Source: an uncultured Lewinella sp. (lineage in GTDB: Bacteria; Bacteroidota; Bacteroidia; Chitinophagales; Saprospiraceae). From it: a DNA stretch of 42,003 nt. The notes beneath the pieces were generated by a model. It was not told the origin of the DNA, ran no database searches, and saw only the letters and a program-made list of their open reading frames with translations. The position numbers and the translations under genes were made by a program. The stretch lies in contig CALMYQ010000137.1 of the NCBI GenBank assembly GCA_937873655.1, forward strand, positions 1 through 42,003, read 5' to 3'. Below, piece by piece: positions 24,594-32,758 of the stretch; position 1 is the first letter of the stretch; each line of letters starts with the position of its first letter.

Positions 24594-26732
24594 ATGAGGA
24601 TAATCATTACTTGTGCTGTCATCCTTTTTGGTTGTTTTACGCTGTCGGGACAGAGCGTCGCCCAGAAAAAGGAACAGGCCAAATCCCTGTTTTACAATAG
24701 CAAATACGCTGAAACGCTCAATGTGCTGACCGAGACCCGTTCCCTGCTCCGGGACGACCGGGAATGCCGGTTCTGGGCAGCCGTCTGCAATTTTCAACTC
24801 AACCAACTGGACCCTGCACTTCAGCAATTGACCGAACTGACCCAGGAGCGCACCCCTTATCCGGAGTGCTGGCTTTACCTGGGCAAGATCTTCCACGCAC
24901 GCCATGAATTCGAGGAAGCCTCCCGCAATTACAAACTCTACCTGCGCGCCATCGGCCTCAATCATCCCAACCGGGCCATGGTGATCGACGCCATACGAAG
25001 GGCTTCCAACGGCCAGGAATCCCAATTCCGCCAACCGCTCGCAGCCGTCGAAAACCTGGGCCCCGGCGTGAATACCGCCGCAGATGAATTCGCGCCGATC
25101 ATCAGCCCCAACCACGCTGACCGGCTTTATTTCTCCAGCGTCCGCCCCGGCAATACCGGCGGCGCGCGGTCACCTGACGGCAGGCTGGACCCCGTACAGG
25201 GACAATTCTTTTCTGATATGTTCACCTGCCACAACGAAAAGGGCGTGTGGGGCGAAACGGCCGCCATGCACTACCTGCTCAACAGCCCGCGGCACGAGGT
25301 GCTCCTCGATTTCAACCAGGGCGGCGACGTCCTCTATTATTTCAAAGGCTGGAGCCTGGATCAGGGTGAGATTGTGGTGGATACCTTCCGGGAAGCCAAC
25401 GAACGCGGGTTCAGCTCCATACCGTTCAACAGCCCGATGGACCCGGCCGGCGGCGACGGCATGCCCTTTATTTATCAGGATACCCTCCTGATCTTTGCCA
25501 GCCGCCGACCCGGCGGGATGGGCGGATGGGATCTTTATCAGAGCAAATGGAAATACGGGGTTTGGTCGAAGCCGGTCAACCTGGGTCCGCCGGTCAACAC
25601 GCCCTACGACGAGGTGACCCCCTTCCTGGCGCGGGATGGGAAGACCCTGTATTTCAGCTCCAACGACAGCCGGAAAAGCATCGGCGGCCTGGACATCTTC
25701 AAGACCATACAGAACGAGGAAGGGAAATGGGTTCAACCTTATAACCTGGGGATCCCCATCAATTCGGCGGGCGATGACGCCTATTTCAGGCTCTCCAAAG
25801 ACGGTTTTACCGGCTATCTGGCCTCCTCCCGGAAAGACGGTCTAGGCCAGCGCGACATTTACGCCGCCTATTTCCTGGAATACCAGGAGGAAATGGAGCC
25901 GCCGCAGGCTTATGTCCCGCCGGTTGTCCACAACGTTGTCGCCACCAATACATTTGCGGACCCGGTCTACACGGCATCGACGCCGGTCTCCGCGCAACCG
26001 CCCGCTCCGGTTGACCCGCCTGTAGAAACCCCCGCCCAACCCATCGATGAACCTTCCGGGGATTACTCGCTCCAGCTTGCAACGGGCAGCCGCCCGCTCA
26101 GCGAACAGGACCGGGGCCGCCTGGATCAGGTGGCCGGCATTATGAATCAGTACGCCGGTTTGACCCTCGTCATCACCGCTTACGCCCCGGAAGGGCAGGC
26201 GGTCAACAAGTCGCTTTTTGCAGCGATCCAGGGAGCCGAATCGGTCTCAAAATACCTGATGGACCAGGGTATCGCGCCCACCAAACTATTTACCCGGAGC
26301 ATAGGCGTTTCCGGCGTCAGAGGACCCGGCATGATGGTGGACCTTGGATTCAGCGGCGCCGTCGACCTGCCGGCCCAGAACCAGGTACCGGTTGTCGGAC
26401 AGCATTTCAAGGCGGGCATTCCGGGCCTGACGGTCAATAAAGCCCTGCATTACAAAATACAGGTGGCCTCCTCAAAAGGGGAGATCGGGTCCGGATTCCT
26501 GGCCGGGCAGCCCGAACCGATGGTGGAAAAGACCCCGGATTTTGCCTATTACCGCTATACGGTGGGGGCGTTCGACACCTTTCAATCGGCGGCGGAATTC
26601 CTGAAATCGGTCCGGCGCCAGGGCTTCAGCGATGCCTATATCGTGCCTTATATCTACGGGGCCAGAGCCGACAAGGTACAGGTCCGGCAATCCCTGAATA
26701 CTTTTCCCGATCTGAAGAATTATTTGAAATAA
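24594..26732 (+). CDS. TPR / WD40-like (PD40) / OmpA-SPOR-like envelope protein, PorE-like
   Basis: 712 residues from the ATG at 24594. An upstream in-frame ATG (24564) lies directly on a TATCTTG promoter-like word, so the later start, which also gives a clean signal peptide (IIITCAVILFGCFTLSGQS), is preferred. Domains: TPR-like helices (~20-130), PD40 beta-propeller (~165-430; e.g. DGKTLYFSSNDSRKSIGGLDIFKT), Pro-rich linker (~440-490), an OmpA-like region (~500-600; LVITAYAPEGQAVNKSLFAAIQGAESV), and a C-terminal SPOR-like region (~625-700; YKIQVASSKG to GFSDAYIVPYI). This order resembles PorE of the type IX secretion system or other peptidoglycan-linked Bacteroidota envelope proteins. Several OmpA peptidoglycan-binding residues look degenerate. 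Confidence 0.82.
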   Translation: MRIIITCAVILFGCFTLSGQSVAQKKEQAKSLFYNSKYAETLNVLTETRSLLRDDRECRFWAAVCNFQLNQLDPALQQLTELTQERTPYPECWLYLGKIFHARHEFEEASRNYKLYLRAIGLNHPNRAMVIDAIRRASNGQESQFRQPLAAVENLGPGVNTAADEFAPIISPNHADRLYFSSVRPGNTGGARSPDGRLDPVQGQFFSDMFTCHNEKGVWGETAAMHYLLNSPRHEVLLDFNQGGDVLYYFKGWSLDQGEIVVDTFREANERGFSSIPFNSPMDPAGGDGMPFIYQDTLLIFASRRPGGMGGWDLYQSKWKYGVWSKPVNLGPPVNTPYDEVTPFLARDGKTLYFSSNDSRKSIGGLDIFKTIQNEEGKWVQPYNLGIPINSAGDDAYFRLSKDGFTGYLASSRKDGLGQRDIYAAYFLEYQEEMEPPQAYVPPVVHNVVATNTFADPVYTASTPVSAQPPAPVDPPVETPAQPIDEPSGDYSLQLATGSRPLSEQDRGRLDQVAGIMNQYAGLTLVITAYAPEGQAVNKSLFAAIQGAESVSKYLMDQGIAPTKLFTRSIGVSGVRGPGMMVDLGFSGAVDLPAQNQVPVVGQHFKAGIPGLTVNKALHYKIQVASSKGEIGSGFLAGQPEPMVEKTPDFAYYRYTVGAFDTFQSAAEFLKSVRRQGFSDAYIVPYIYGARADKVQVRQSLNTFPDLKNYLK

Positions 26733-26789
26733 AACAGGCAATGTGACTTGATCGTTTTTTTTCGTCAAAAATTTCAAACAGCTGAAACA

Positions 26790-26843
26790 ATGAAAAAACT
26801 CATCTACGCTGCGATGGTTTTATTGGCCACAGGTAGAGGGTAA
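26790..26843 (+). pseudogene. Signal-peptide remnant of a deleted secreted-protein gene
   Basis: An ATG begins a perfect start of a Sec signal peptide (MKKLIYAAMVLLATG) but stops after 17 residues (RG-stop). It is followed within 30 bp by a good terminator hairpin. This is what an internal deletion of a small exported protein gene would leave. A functional 17-residue leader peptide is the alternative. Confidence 0.5.
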
Positions 26844-26869
26844 TTAAACATACTTTGAGAGAACAAACC

Positions 26870-26898
26870 GGCCGGTTCGCTTGCGGATCGGCCTTTTT
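26870..26898 (+). terminator. Rho-independent terminator
   Basis: GGCCGGTTCGC pairs with GCGGATCGGCC (11 pairs including two G-U) around a two-base turn, followed by TTTTTATTTT. It would end transcription from the PorE-like gene and the remnant at 26790. Confidence 0.85.
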
Positions 26899-26922
26899 AT
26901 TTTATGGGCCCGACGGAGGTTG

Positions 26923-26955
26923 TTTGAAATTCGTAAGGATTGCTTTGAAATTCGT
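26923..26955 (+). promoter_or_regulatory. Two direct repeats TTTGAAATTCGT, candidate AraC-type operator
   Basis: TTTGAAATTCGT occurs at 26923-26934 and again at 26944-26955, start to start 21 bp, exactly two helix turns and the usual spacing of AraC-family half-sites. The gene for a barrel protein starts 59 bp downstream. The same 12-mer recurs at 30190-30201. Confidence 0.65.
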
Positions 26956-27013
26956 TAAAACGGCGCAGGCAGACTACCTTTCTTTGCTGTGGAAATAATT
27001 AATAATCAAGCCG

Positions 27014-27805
27014 ATGAATCTATTGCGTCTACCTGCGTTCATTAAAAAAGCCGTTATTTCCGCGGTTCTTTTTCAGCTGGCCTTTTATGGGCTCTCACAG
27101 CAAACAGACAGTATAAGGCATATCCTTCATTTCAAGGGGGCAATCAGCGCCACCAATAACGGTTTTTCCTTTATTCCTTCCTTTTCCCTGGGCAAACCGG
27201 CTGCCATTGTCAATCTTTCCGTCGGCGGCGAACGATTTACCTTTGAGCCCGAATTCCGCTATGCCCTCGAAGGCAAACCCTGGTCCTTTATTTTCATCTG
27301 GCGCTACAAGCTGATCAAGAACGATCGATTTCAATTTACCTTGGGGACCCACCTGCCGGCCCTTTCTTTCAGAACCTCGTCGGTGATCAAGGACGGCGTT
27401 TTGCAGGATGTGATCCAATCCCAACGGTTTTTCCCGGTATTTGAACTGACGCCTACGTATACAGTTGCAGATAACATCAGTATGGGTCTTTTTTATCTGT
27501 ACGGCCGCGGCGCGGACCGTGACCTCACCAGAAACACGCATTTCCTCTCCTTCCGGACGCATTTTTCAGACATCCGGATATCGAAACAAACCTACCTGAA
27601 ATTCAACCCGCAATTCTTTTACCTCAAAACAGATGAAAAGGACGGATACTTTGTCGCCGGCGGCCTGACATTGGCCCGAAAGGATTTCCCGATTTCCGTT
27701 TCAACCCTGATGAATAAGGCTATCCGGACAAATATTGCAACCAAAAACTTCGACTGGAATATCAGTTTAGCCTATTCATTCGGCAAAAATTATGTCAGAA
27801 TATAG
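27014..27805 (+). CDS. Predicted outer-membrane beta-barrel protein, unknown function
   Basis: 263 residues. Signal peptide region at the N-terminus (FIKKAVISAVLFQLAFYGLSQ). The rest alternates hydrophobic and polar residues with many aromatic girdle positions (FTFEPEFRYALEGKPWSFIFIWRYKLI; NISMGLFYLYGRGADRD; YLKFNPQFFYLKTDEKDGYFVAGGLTL), about ten beta-strands. I do not recognise a named family. Its position after the paired TTTGAAATTCGT sites and before the araC-type gene suggests it belongs to the same regulon as the transporter and hydroxylases (inference), possibly as an outer-membrane entry channel. Confidence 0.75.
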   Translation: MNLLRLPAFIKKAVISAVLFQLAFYGLSQQTDSIRHILHFKGAISATNNGFSFIPSFSLGKPAAIVNLSVGGERFTFEPEFRYALEGKPWSFIFIWRYKLIKNDRFQFTLGTHLPALSFRTSSVIKDGVLQDVIQSQRFFPVFELTPTYTVADNISMGLFYLYGRGADRDLTRNTHFLSFRTHFSDIRISKQTYLKFNPQFFYLKTDEKDGYFVAGGLTLARKDFPISVSTLMNKAIRTNIATKNFDWNISLAYSFGKNYVRI

Positions 27806-27825
27806 TCCCCGGCACTGTTGATCCG

Positions 27826-27842
27826 TAAATTTGTTTGAAATT
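27826..27842 (+). promoter_or_regulatory. araC-type gene promoter with partial operator
   Basis: TAAATTTG (27826-27833) is an exact -7 box and runs directly into TTTGAAATT (27834-27842), nine bases shared with the candidate AraC operator. The implied start near 27840 is inside that word, so binding there would repress the gene itself. Confidence 0.5.
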
Positions 27843-27866
27843 GACGAATACTAATAAGTAGCAAGA

Positions 27867-28787
27867 ATGGATAATATCGAGACTTTGGCAGAATTTTATA
27901 AAAGGAAATTCGACTGGATTCCAGGCAATATCAGCAATGAGATCGGGCATTTCAATGTATTCAAACTGGATCCGTACGTGGGCGATAAGGCCCAGCCGGT
28001 GCCTTACAAACGGCGGGATTTTTACAAGGTCATGCTCGCAGTCGGCAACAGCAAGGTCCACTTTGCGGATCGGGTCATCGAGGTGAAAAAACAGGCCCTG
28101 TCTTTTTCCAACCCGCAGATACCCTATAAATGGGAGCATACGGACCGGATCCGAAGCGGTTTCTTTTGCATTTTCAATCAGCATTTCTTCCACCAATACG
28201 GCGACCTGAACCAATATTCGGTTTTTCAACCCGCAGGAGAGCACATCTTTGAATTGACGGATGAGCAAACAGAGCGGATCAGGGATGTATTTAAAAAAAT
28301 GCTGGAAGAGATAGCTTCCGATTATATCCACAAGTACGATGTACTTCGAAACCTGGTTTTTGAACTGGTGCATTCGGCCATGAAAATGCAGCCCTCAGCC
28401 AGGTTGGACAAACAGCCCATCAACGCCTCCCAGCGGATTGCCACCTTATTTATAGAGCTGTTGGAACGCCAGTTTCCCGTCGAGGAAAACCACCCGCAGG
28501 TCAACCTGCGTTCCGCTTCCGATTTTGCCTGCCAGTTGAATGTCCATGTCAATCACCTCAACCGGGCGGTGAAAGAATCGACCGGAAAAACAACCTCCCG
28601 GATCATTGCCGAACGCGTGTTGCAGGAGGCCAAGGTCCTGTTGAGGTACAGCACCTGGAACGTATCGGAAATTGCCTTTGCACTCGGTTTTGCCGAGCCC
28701 ACCCATTTCAATAACTTCTTCAAGAAGCACGCGCTGCTGAGCCCGACGAGGTTCAGGAATAGAGGAATTGAGGATCCGAGGAACTAA
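27867..28787 (+). CDS. AraC-family transcriptional regulator
   Basis: 306 residues. N-terminal ligand-binding part of about 190 residues with cupin-like features (RRDFYKVMLAVGNSKVHFADRVIEVKKQALSFSNPQIPYKWE). The C-terminal AraC/XylS domain with two helix-turn-helix motifs lies at ~205-300 (SDFACQLNVHVNHLNRAVKESTGKTTSRIIAERVLQEAKVLL; then VSEIAFALGFAEPTHFNNFFKKHALLSPTRFR). The last residues (RNRGIEDPRN) are encoded by an octamer tandem array, so the native C-terminus was probably slightly different. It likely controls the flanking barrel, MFS and hydroxylase genes through the TTTGAAATTCGT sites. The inducer is unknown, perhaps an aromatic or heterocyclic aldehyde or amine given the hydroxylases. 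Confidence 0.92.
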   Translation: MDNIETLAEFYKRKFDWIPGNISNEIGHFNVFKLDPYVGDKAQPVPYKRRDFYKVMLAVGNSKVHFADRVIEVKKQALSFSNPQIPYKWEHTDRIRSGFFCIFNQHFFHQYGDLNQYSVFQPAGEHIFELTDEQTERIRDVFKKMLEEIASDYIHKYDVLRNLVFELVHSAMKMQPSARLDKQPINASQRIATLFIELLERQFPVEENHPQVNLRSASDFACQLNVHVNHLNRAVKESTGKTTSRIIAERVLQEAKVLLRYSTWNVSEIAFALGFAEPTHFNNFFKKHALLSPTRFRNRGIEDPRN

Positions 28788-28794
28788 GGAGCGA
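28755..28794. repeat. 8-nt repeat across the araC-type gene stop codon
   Basis: Five octamers AGGAATAG, AGGAATTG, AGGATCCG, AGGAACTA, AGGAGCGA; the fourth carries the TAA stop (28785-28787). Related to the TTGAGGAA array after aroC. No other feature was seen in 28795-28943. Confidence 0.85.
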
Positions 28795-28943
28795 GGCGGA
28801 TTACTAAGCGAGACCGGCCCCAGGGACGGGCCGATTGGTAAGCCGGCACGGGTGCTCCTGAGTGCCAATTTTCAGGGTAAGACCTGAACACCGTTCTGAA
28901 TATTGTGTCAACCCGGTTTTCGGCACGTGCAGCGTGATGAAAA

Positions 28944-30179
28944 TTAAAGCTTTGCGTCTTTGCGTTTTGGCGAGAAATCCACTTTATTGAACACGCTCTT
29001 CCTGGTCAGTAGCCGGACAGCGATGAATGAGGAACCCAGAACCACCAAAGTACTGACCAGGAATACCGATTTCAAACCGGATGCACCTGCCACCAACCCC
29101 AGCGCGGGATTGGCAAGGCCCAGCGCCAGGTCGAGGAAAGCTGTGTAGGCTCCCGTAGCAAGTCCTTTGCTTTCCGAGGGTGCGCTCCTGACCGCTTCGA
29201 CGCCAAAACCCGGATAGACCAGCGAGTAACCGAATCCCGCAATGGTAGCGCCGATCAAAGCCATAGCCGGCCAATGGGAGAGCCAGATGACGGCCAGGCC
29301 GGATGTTTCAATAAGCCCGAAGATCAGCGCGATCCGGGCGCCGCCGAAGCGATCCGCCAGATGGCCGAAGATCAGCCGCGCCAATACAAAGGCCGTGGCG
29401 AAGACCATCAATGCGAGCCAACCCAGGGGCCATCCTTCGTGGTTGAACAACAGTATGATGAACGTCGTGATGGCCCCGAAACCCAGGCTGCTGAATGCCA
29501 GGCCGAGGCCGGGTTGCCATACGGCGCCGATGACCCGGAGGAAAGAAGGGCGAACCCTTTGGGCCGGTGCGATGGCCGGGCTTCGCATGATCAGCAGCAA
29601 ATTGACCAGCGGTATGAAGGCGGTGGCCAGGGCAATAGCTGAAAATCCGAACTTTGCGTAAAGGGCCGTACCGGCCGGCGCCCCGGCTGCAAAGGCTATA
29701 TACATCGCCATACCCACCCAGGCCATGACCTTGCCTGTATTTTGAGGACCGGTCAAGGCCAATCCCCAAACAAGCGCCCCCGAAACGATAAAGCTTTCAC
29801 CCGCCCCGAGTATTGCCCTGCCCACCAGCAGGATGCCGACCGACAGCCTCGGCGTATCGGTAAACCGAAGCGAAAGCAAATAGAGGAGCCCTGCAACAAA
29901 GGCTACCAGCAACCCGACCACCATCGATCGTTTGCCGCCCCGGCTGTCCGCGTAATGCCCCGACCAGAACCGCGAGAACAAGGAAGCCGTGAATTGCGCT
30001 CCGGCCACCAGCCCGACCACAAACGCGCCAAGCCCCAGGCCGTCGTGCACATGCAGCGGAATGGCCGGCAGGGCCAGACCGATGACCAGGTAGGCCACAA
30101 ATACCCCGGAAACGATAGGCGCCAGGGTGGACAAAACCGAAAGGGCAGTTCCTGATGCCGGAATGCGATCTTTGGTCAT
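28944..30179 (-). CDS. Major facilitator superfamily transporter
   Basis: 411 residues, about twelve transmembrane segments. The loop 2-3 MFS motif is readable as FSRFWSGHYADSRGGKRSMV, with its repeat in the second half at FGHLADRFGGARIAL. The overall look is of YhhS/arabinose-efflux-type drug or metabolite exporters. The final residues (FSPKRKDAKL) are encoded by a CTTTGCGT octamer array and are probably an accidental extension. Transcribed away from the hydroxylase gene at 30334; the candidate AraC operator in the shared spacer could control both. Either uptake of the hydroxylase substrate or export of its product is possible. Confidence 0.92.
   Translation of the reverse strand: MTKDRIPASGTALSVLSTLAPIVSGVFVAYLVIGLALPAIPLHVHDGLGLGAFVVGLVAGAQFTASLFSRFWSGHYADSRGGKRSMVVGLLVAFVAGLLYLLSLRFTDTPRLSVGILLVGRAILGAGESFIVSGALVWGLALTGPQNTGKVMAWVGMAMYIAFAAGAPAGTALYAKFGFSAIALATAFIPLVNLLLIMRSPAIAPAQRVRPSFLRVIGAVWQPGLGLAFSSLGFGAITTFIILLFNHEGWPLGWLALMVFATAFVLARLIFGHLADRFGGARIALIFGLIETSGLAVIWLSHWPAMALIGATIAGFGYSLVYPGFGVEAVRSAPSESKGLATGAYTAFLDLALGLANPALGLVAGASGLKSVFLVSTLVVLGSSFIAVRLLTRKSVFNKVDFSPKRKDAKL
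28950..28965. repeat. 8-nt repeat CTTTGCGT inside the 3' end of the MFS gene
   Basis: Two perfect CTTTGCGT copies followed by TTTGGCGA, four bases from the stop codon of the minus-strand MFS gene. Similar GCGTCTTC octamers occur at about 41604-41620. Confidence 0.75.
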
Positions 30180-30189
30180 GGGTTAATTG

Positions 30190-30232
30190 TTTGAAATTCG
30201 TAAGGTGTTATTGAAATAGTATTGCTATCTTG
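30190..30232 (+). promoter_or_regulatory. Candidate AraC operator and promoter between MFS and hydroxylase genes
   Basis: TTTGAAATTCGT (30190-30201) is identical to the paired sites at 26923 and 26944. A degenerate second half-site ATTGAAATAGTA follows 20 bp later (30210-30221), and TATCTTG, a shortened -7 box, lies at 30226-30232. The sites fall at roughly -50 and -30 of a start near 30239, a normal activator position. Confidence 0.55.
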
Positions 30233-30289
30233 CAATGATCATTTCTTTATTTACCCCTAATTTACGCTAACGGTTTAAATCGGCATATC

Positions 30290-30337
30290 ATGGCAATTTT
30301 CAACCTGAATATCAATGGGAAAATTGAACTAAAATGA
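30290..30337 (+). pseudogene. Relic of the [2Fe-2S] subunit gene of a molybdenum hydroxylase
   Basis: The frame reads MAIFNLNINGKIELK-stop. Its first eleven residues are identical to those of the intact [2Fe-2S] subunit at 34626 (MAIFNLNINGKKQQVDV). The stop overlaps the large-subunit start as ATGA, so translation would be coupled. An internal deletion has removed about 135 codons, including all eight cluster cysteines, while keeping start and coupling. Confidence 0.8.
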
Positions 30338-32592
30338 CTATTGTAAAAACTTCATACGGAAGGCGTTCCTTTTTGAAAACCACAGCCCTGGCCGGCGGCG
30401 GCATGGTGCTTGGCTTCAGTTGGCTGGCCTCCTGCAAACCCGCTTCCACCGAAGAGGCATTGAGCATGCCGGACGAGTGGTTCGATATCAATGCCTACCT
30501 GAAGATCGGGGACAATGGCGTAGTGACCATCATTTCGCCGAATCCGGAGTTTGGCCAGAACGTGAAGACGGCCATGCCCATGATCGTGGCCGAAGAGCTG
30601 GATGTGGACTGGAAAAACGTGATCGTGGAACAGGCGCCGTTCAACGCCGAATTGTATACGGTTACCCGCCAGTTTACCGGTGGAAGCCAGGGGATCCGCA
30701 GAGCATGGCAGGGCCTTCGGATGGCCGGCGCTTCGGCGCGCAGGATGTTGCGGGAAGCCGCGGCACAGGCCTGGCAGGTGCCTGTTGAGGAAGTTACAAC
30801 CGAGGCCGGCGGACTTTACCATAAAGCCAGCGGCAAAAAGGCGGGGTACGGCGAAATGGCTTCGGCAGCAGCCGGTATTCCGGTGCCGGAAGAGGTGGAA
30901 CTCAAGGATGTGAAGGATTTCAAAATCATCGGCGCATCGAAAAAGAATGTAGACGGGGTCAATATCGTAACCGGAAAACCCATGTTCGGTCTGGACTATC
31001 GCCGCGACGGCATGCTCATCGCGATGATCGCACACCCGCCCGCCTTCGGGATGAAGTTGAAATCAGTGGATGATTCTGCCGCGCGGAGCATGCCAGGGAT
31101 CCGGGACGTATTTACCATTAAAACCCTGGATGAAACCTATGAACGAAACGGATTCGATACCAATACTTTCCCTGAGATGGTAGCCGTAGTCGGCAATTCT
31201 ACCTGGGAGGTAATGAATGCCAAAAAGGCGCTTAAAGTCGAATGGGAACCCTTTGCCGATCACACGGCTGTGGTGAATTCCTGGGGCGGTAAACAGACCG
31301 TCAATATCCCCGCGGGCCTGGAAAATACAGCTGACCATACGGCGCAAATGGCTGAAATGGCTGCCAAGCCGGCAACCGTTCGTCGTAAGGACGGCGATCC
31401 TGAATCCGCCTTCAAAAATGCGGCACAGGTCATTGAACGGACCTATTCTGCGCCCTTCCTGGCACACAACTGCATGGAACCGATGAACTTCTTCGCCTAT
31501 GTGACAGCCGATAAGGCAGAAGTGGCCGGACCGCTTCAGGCGCCTGAATTAATAGAACAAACCTTGTCCGCCCGTCTCGGCATGCCGAAAGAAAAGATAG
31601 AAATTGAATTGACGCGCATGGGCGGCGGTTTCGGACGCAGGGCCTATTCCCATTATCTGGTGGAGGCGGCGCTTATCTCCCAAAAGGTGAACGCACCCGT
31701 CAAACTGATGTACACCCGGGAGGATGATATGACCTTCGGCATATACCGGCCCACTTACACGGTCACCTACCGTGCAGCGCTGGATGCCGATAATAACCTC
31801 ACGGCCTTGCATGTAAAAGGCGGCGGCATACCCGAAAGCCCGGTGTTTGCCAACCGCTTCCCGGCCGGGGCAGTAGAAAATTACCTCGCCGAGGATTGGT
31901 CCGTCGAATCCAATATCACCATCGGCGCCTTCCGGGCCCCCAGGTCCAATTTTATCGCCGGCGCCGAACAGTCGTTCCTGGATGAAGTAGCCGAGGCGGC
32001 CGGTAAGGACCCCATCGAATTCAGGTTGGCGCTGCTCGAAAGGGCCAAAAGTAATCCGGTCGGTGAAAACAACGACTATGAAGCAGACCGCTATGCAGGT
32101 GTATTGAAGCTGGTGCGCGAAAAATCGGAATGGGGCCGGGAGACGCCCAACGTCCATCGCGGGGTTTCCGCTTATTTCTGTCACAACACCTATGTGGCCC
32201 ATGTGCTGGATCTGACCCTGGAAAACGGAAAGCCCATTGTTCAGAACGTTTGCTGCGCCATTGATTGCGGTATTGTGATCAACCCCGATGCGGCCGCCAA
32301 TATGGCCGAAGGGGCGATTACCGATGGTATAGGAAATGCCATGTACGGCGCGATGACCTTCAAACAGGGTATGCCTGAAAAAAGCAATTTTGACAAATAC
32401 CGCATGATCCGGATGAGCGAGGCGCCCAAGGCCATCGAGGTGCATTTCGTGCAAAATGAAATTGACCCGACCGGGATGGGCGAACCGCCGTTTCCGCCGA
32501 TATTCGGGGCCGTTGCCAATGCTTTGTACAAAGCGACCGGCAAGCGTTCCTACAACCAGCCTTTCCTGGGTGACAGCCAGGTGTTGGGGTAG
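30334..32592 (+). CDS. Molybdopterin-binding subunit of a periplasmic molybdenum hydroxylase, paralogue 1 (IorB-like)
   Basis: 752 residues. Twin-arginine signal RRSFLKTTALAGG with a lipobox-like end (FSWLASC), so a Tat-exported, possibly lipid-anchored protein. The xanthine dehydrogenase family cofactor-binding motif GGGFGRR is present (about residue 430), as is the C-terminal GMGEPPFPP with the expected catalytic Glu. Family members of this length, isoquinoline 1-oxidoreductase beta type, oxidise aromatic heterocycles or aldehydes at a Mo-MCD centre and need a [2Fe-2S] subunit. The small subunit of this locus survives only as a relic, so it must borrow the one at 34626 or be non-functional. 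The overall alignment to paralogue 2 is close throughout. Confidence 0.94.
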   Translation: MTIVKTSYGRRSFLKTTALAGGGMVLGFSWLASCKPASTEEALSMPDEWFDINAYLKIGDNGVVTIISPNPEFGQNVKTAMPMIVAEELDVDWKNVIVEQAPFNAELYTVTRQFTGGSQGIRRAWQGLRMAGASARRMLREAAAQAWQVPVEEVTTEAGGLYHKASGKKAGYGEMASAAAGIPVPEEVELKDVKDFKIIGASKKNVDGVNIVTGKPMFGLDYRRDGMLIAMIAHPPAFGMKLKSVDDSAARSMPGIRDVFTIKTLDETYERNGFDTNTFPEMVAVVGNSTWEVMNAKKALKVEWEPFADHTAVVNSWGGKQTVNIPAGLENTADHTAQMAEMAAKPATVRRKDGDPESAFKNAAQVIERTYSAPFLAHNCMEPMNFFAYVTADKAEVAGPLQAPELIEQTLSARLGMPKEKIEIELTRMGGGFGRRAYSHYLVEAALISQKVNAPVKLMYTREDDMTFGIYRPTYTVTYRAALDADNNLTALHVKGGGIPESPVFANRFPAGAVENYLAEDWSVESNITIGAFRAPRSNFIAGAEQSFLDEVAEAAGKDPIEFRLALLERAKSNPVGENNDYEADRYAGVLKLVREKSEWGRETPNVHRGVSAYFCHNTYVAHVLDLTLENGKPIVQNVCCAIDCGIVINPDAAANMAEGAITDGIGNAMYGAMTFKQGMPEKSNFDKYRMIRMSEAPKAIEVHFVQNEIDPTGMGEPPFPPIFGAVANALYKATGKRSYNQPFLGDSQVLG

Positions 32593-32718
32593 GGAGTTTG
32601 AAACAACATTGTAAATTGAAATACTAATATGCGAAGATGTAGTGTAGCGTAGAAAAATAATCTTTAGCAACTGTAAAAATTTAGCTGGCCAAGTAAACGT
32701 ATGATGGCAAATTGGTGT

Positions 32719-32726
32719 TATATTTG
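32719..32726 (+). promoter_or_regulatory. -7 promoter box of the ATPase gene
   Basis: TATATTTG, an exact TAnnTTTG match, 32 bp before the ATG at 32759. It shows that the AT-rich insert carries its own promoter. Confidence 0.55.
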
Positions 32727-32758
32727 CATTGTATATGCAAAAAAAGACCTAATTTCTT

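Noticed and set aside
31549..32670. Open frame of 373 codons antisense to the first molybdenum hydroxylase
   Set aside because: A similar antisense frame exists opposite the paralogue (36720-37334), as expected from shared codon bias rather than from a gene.
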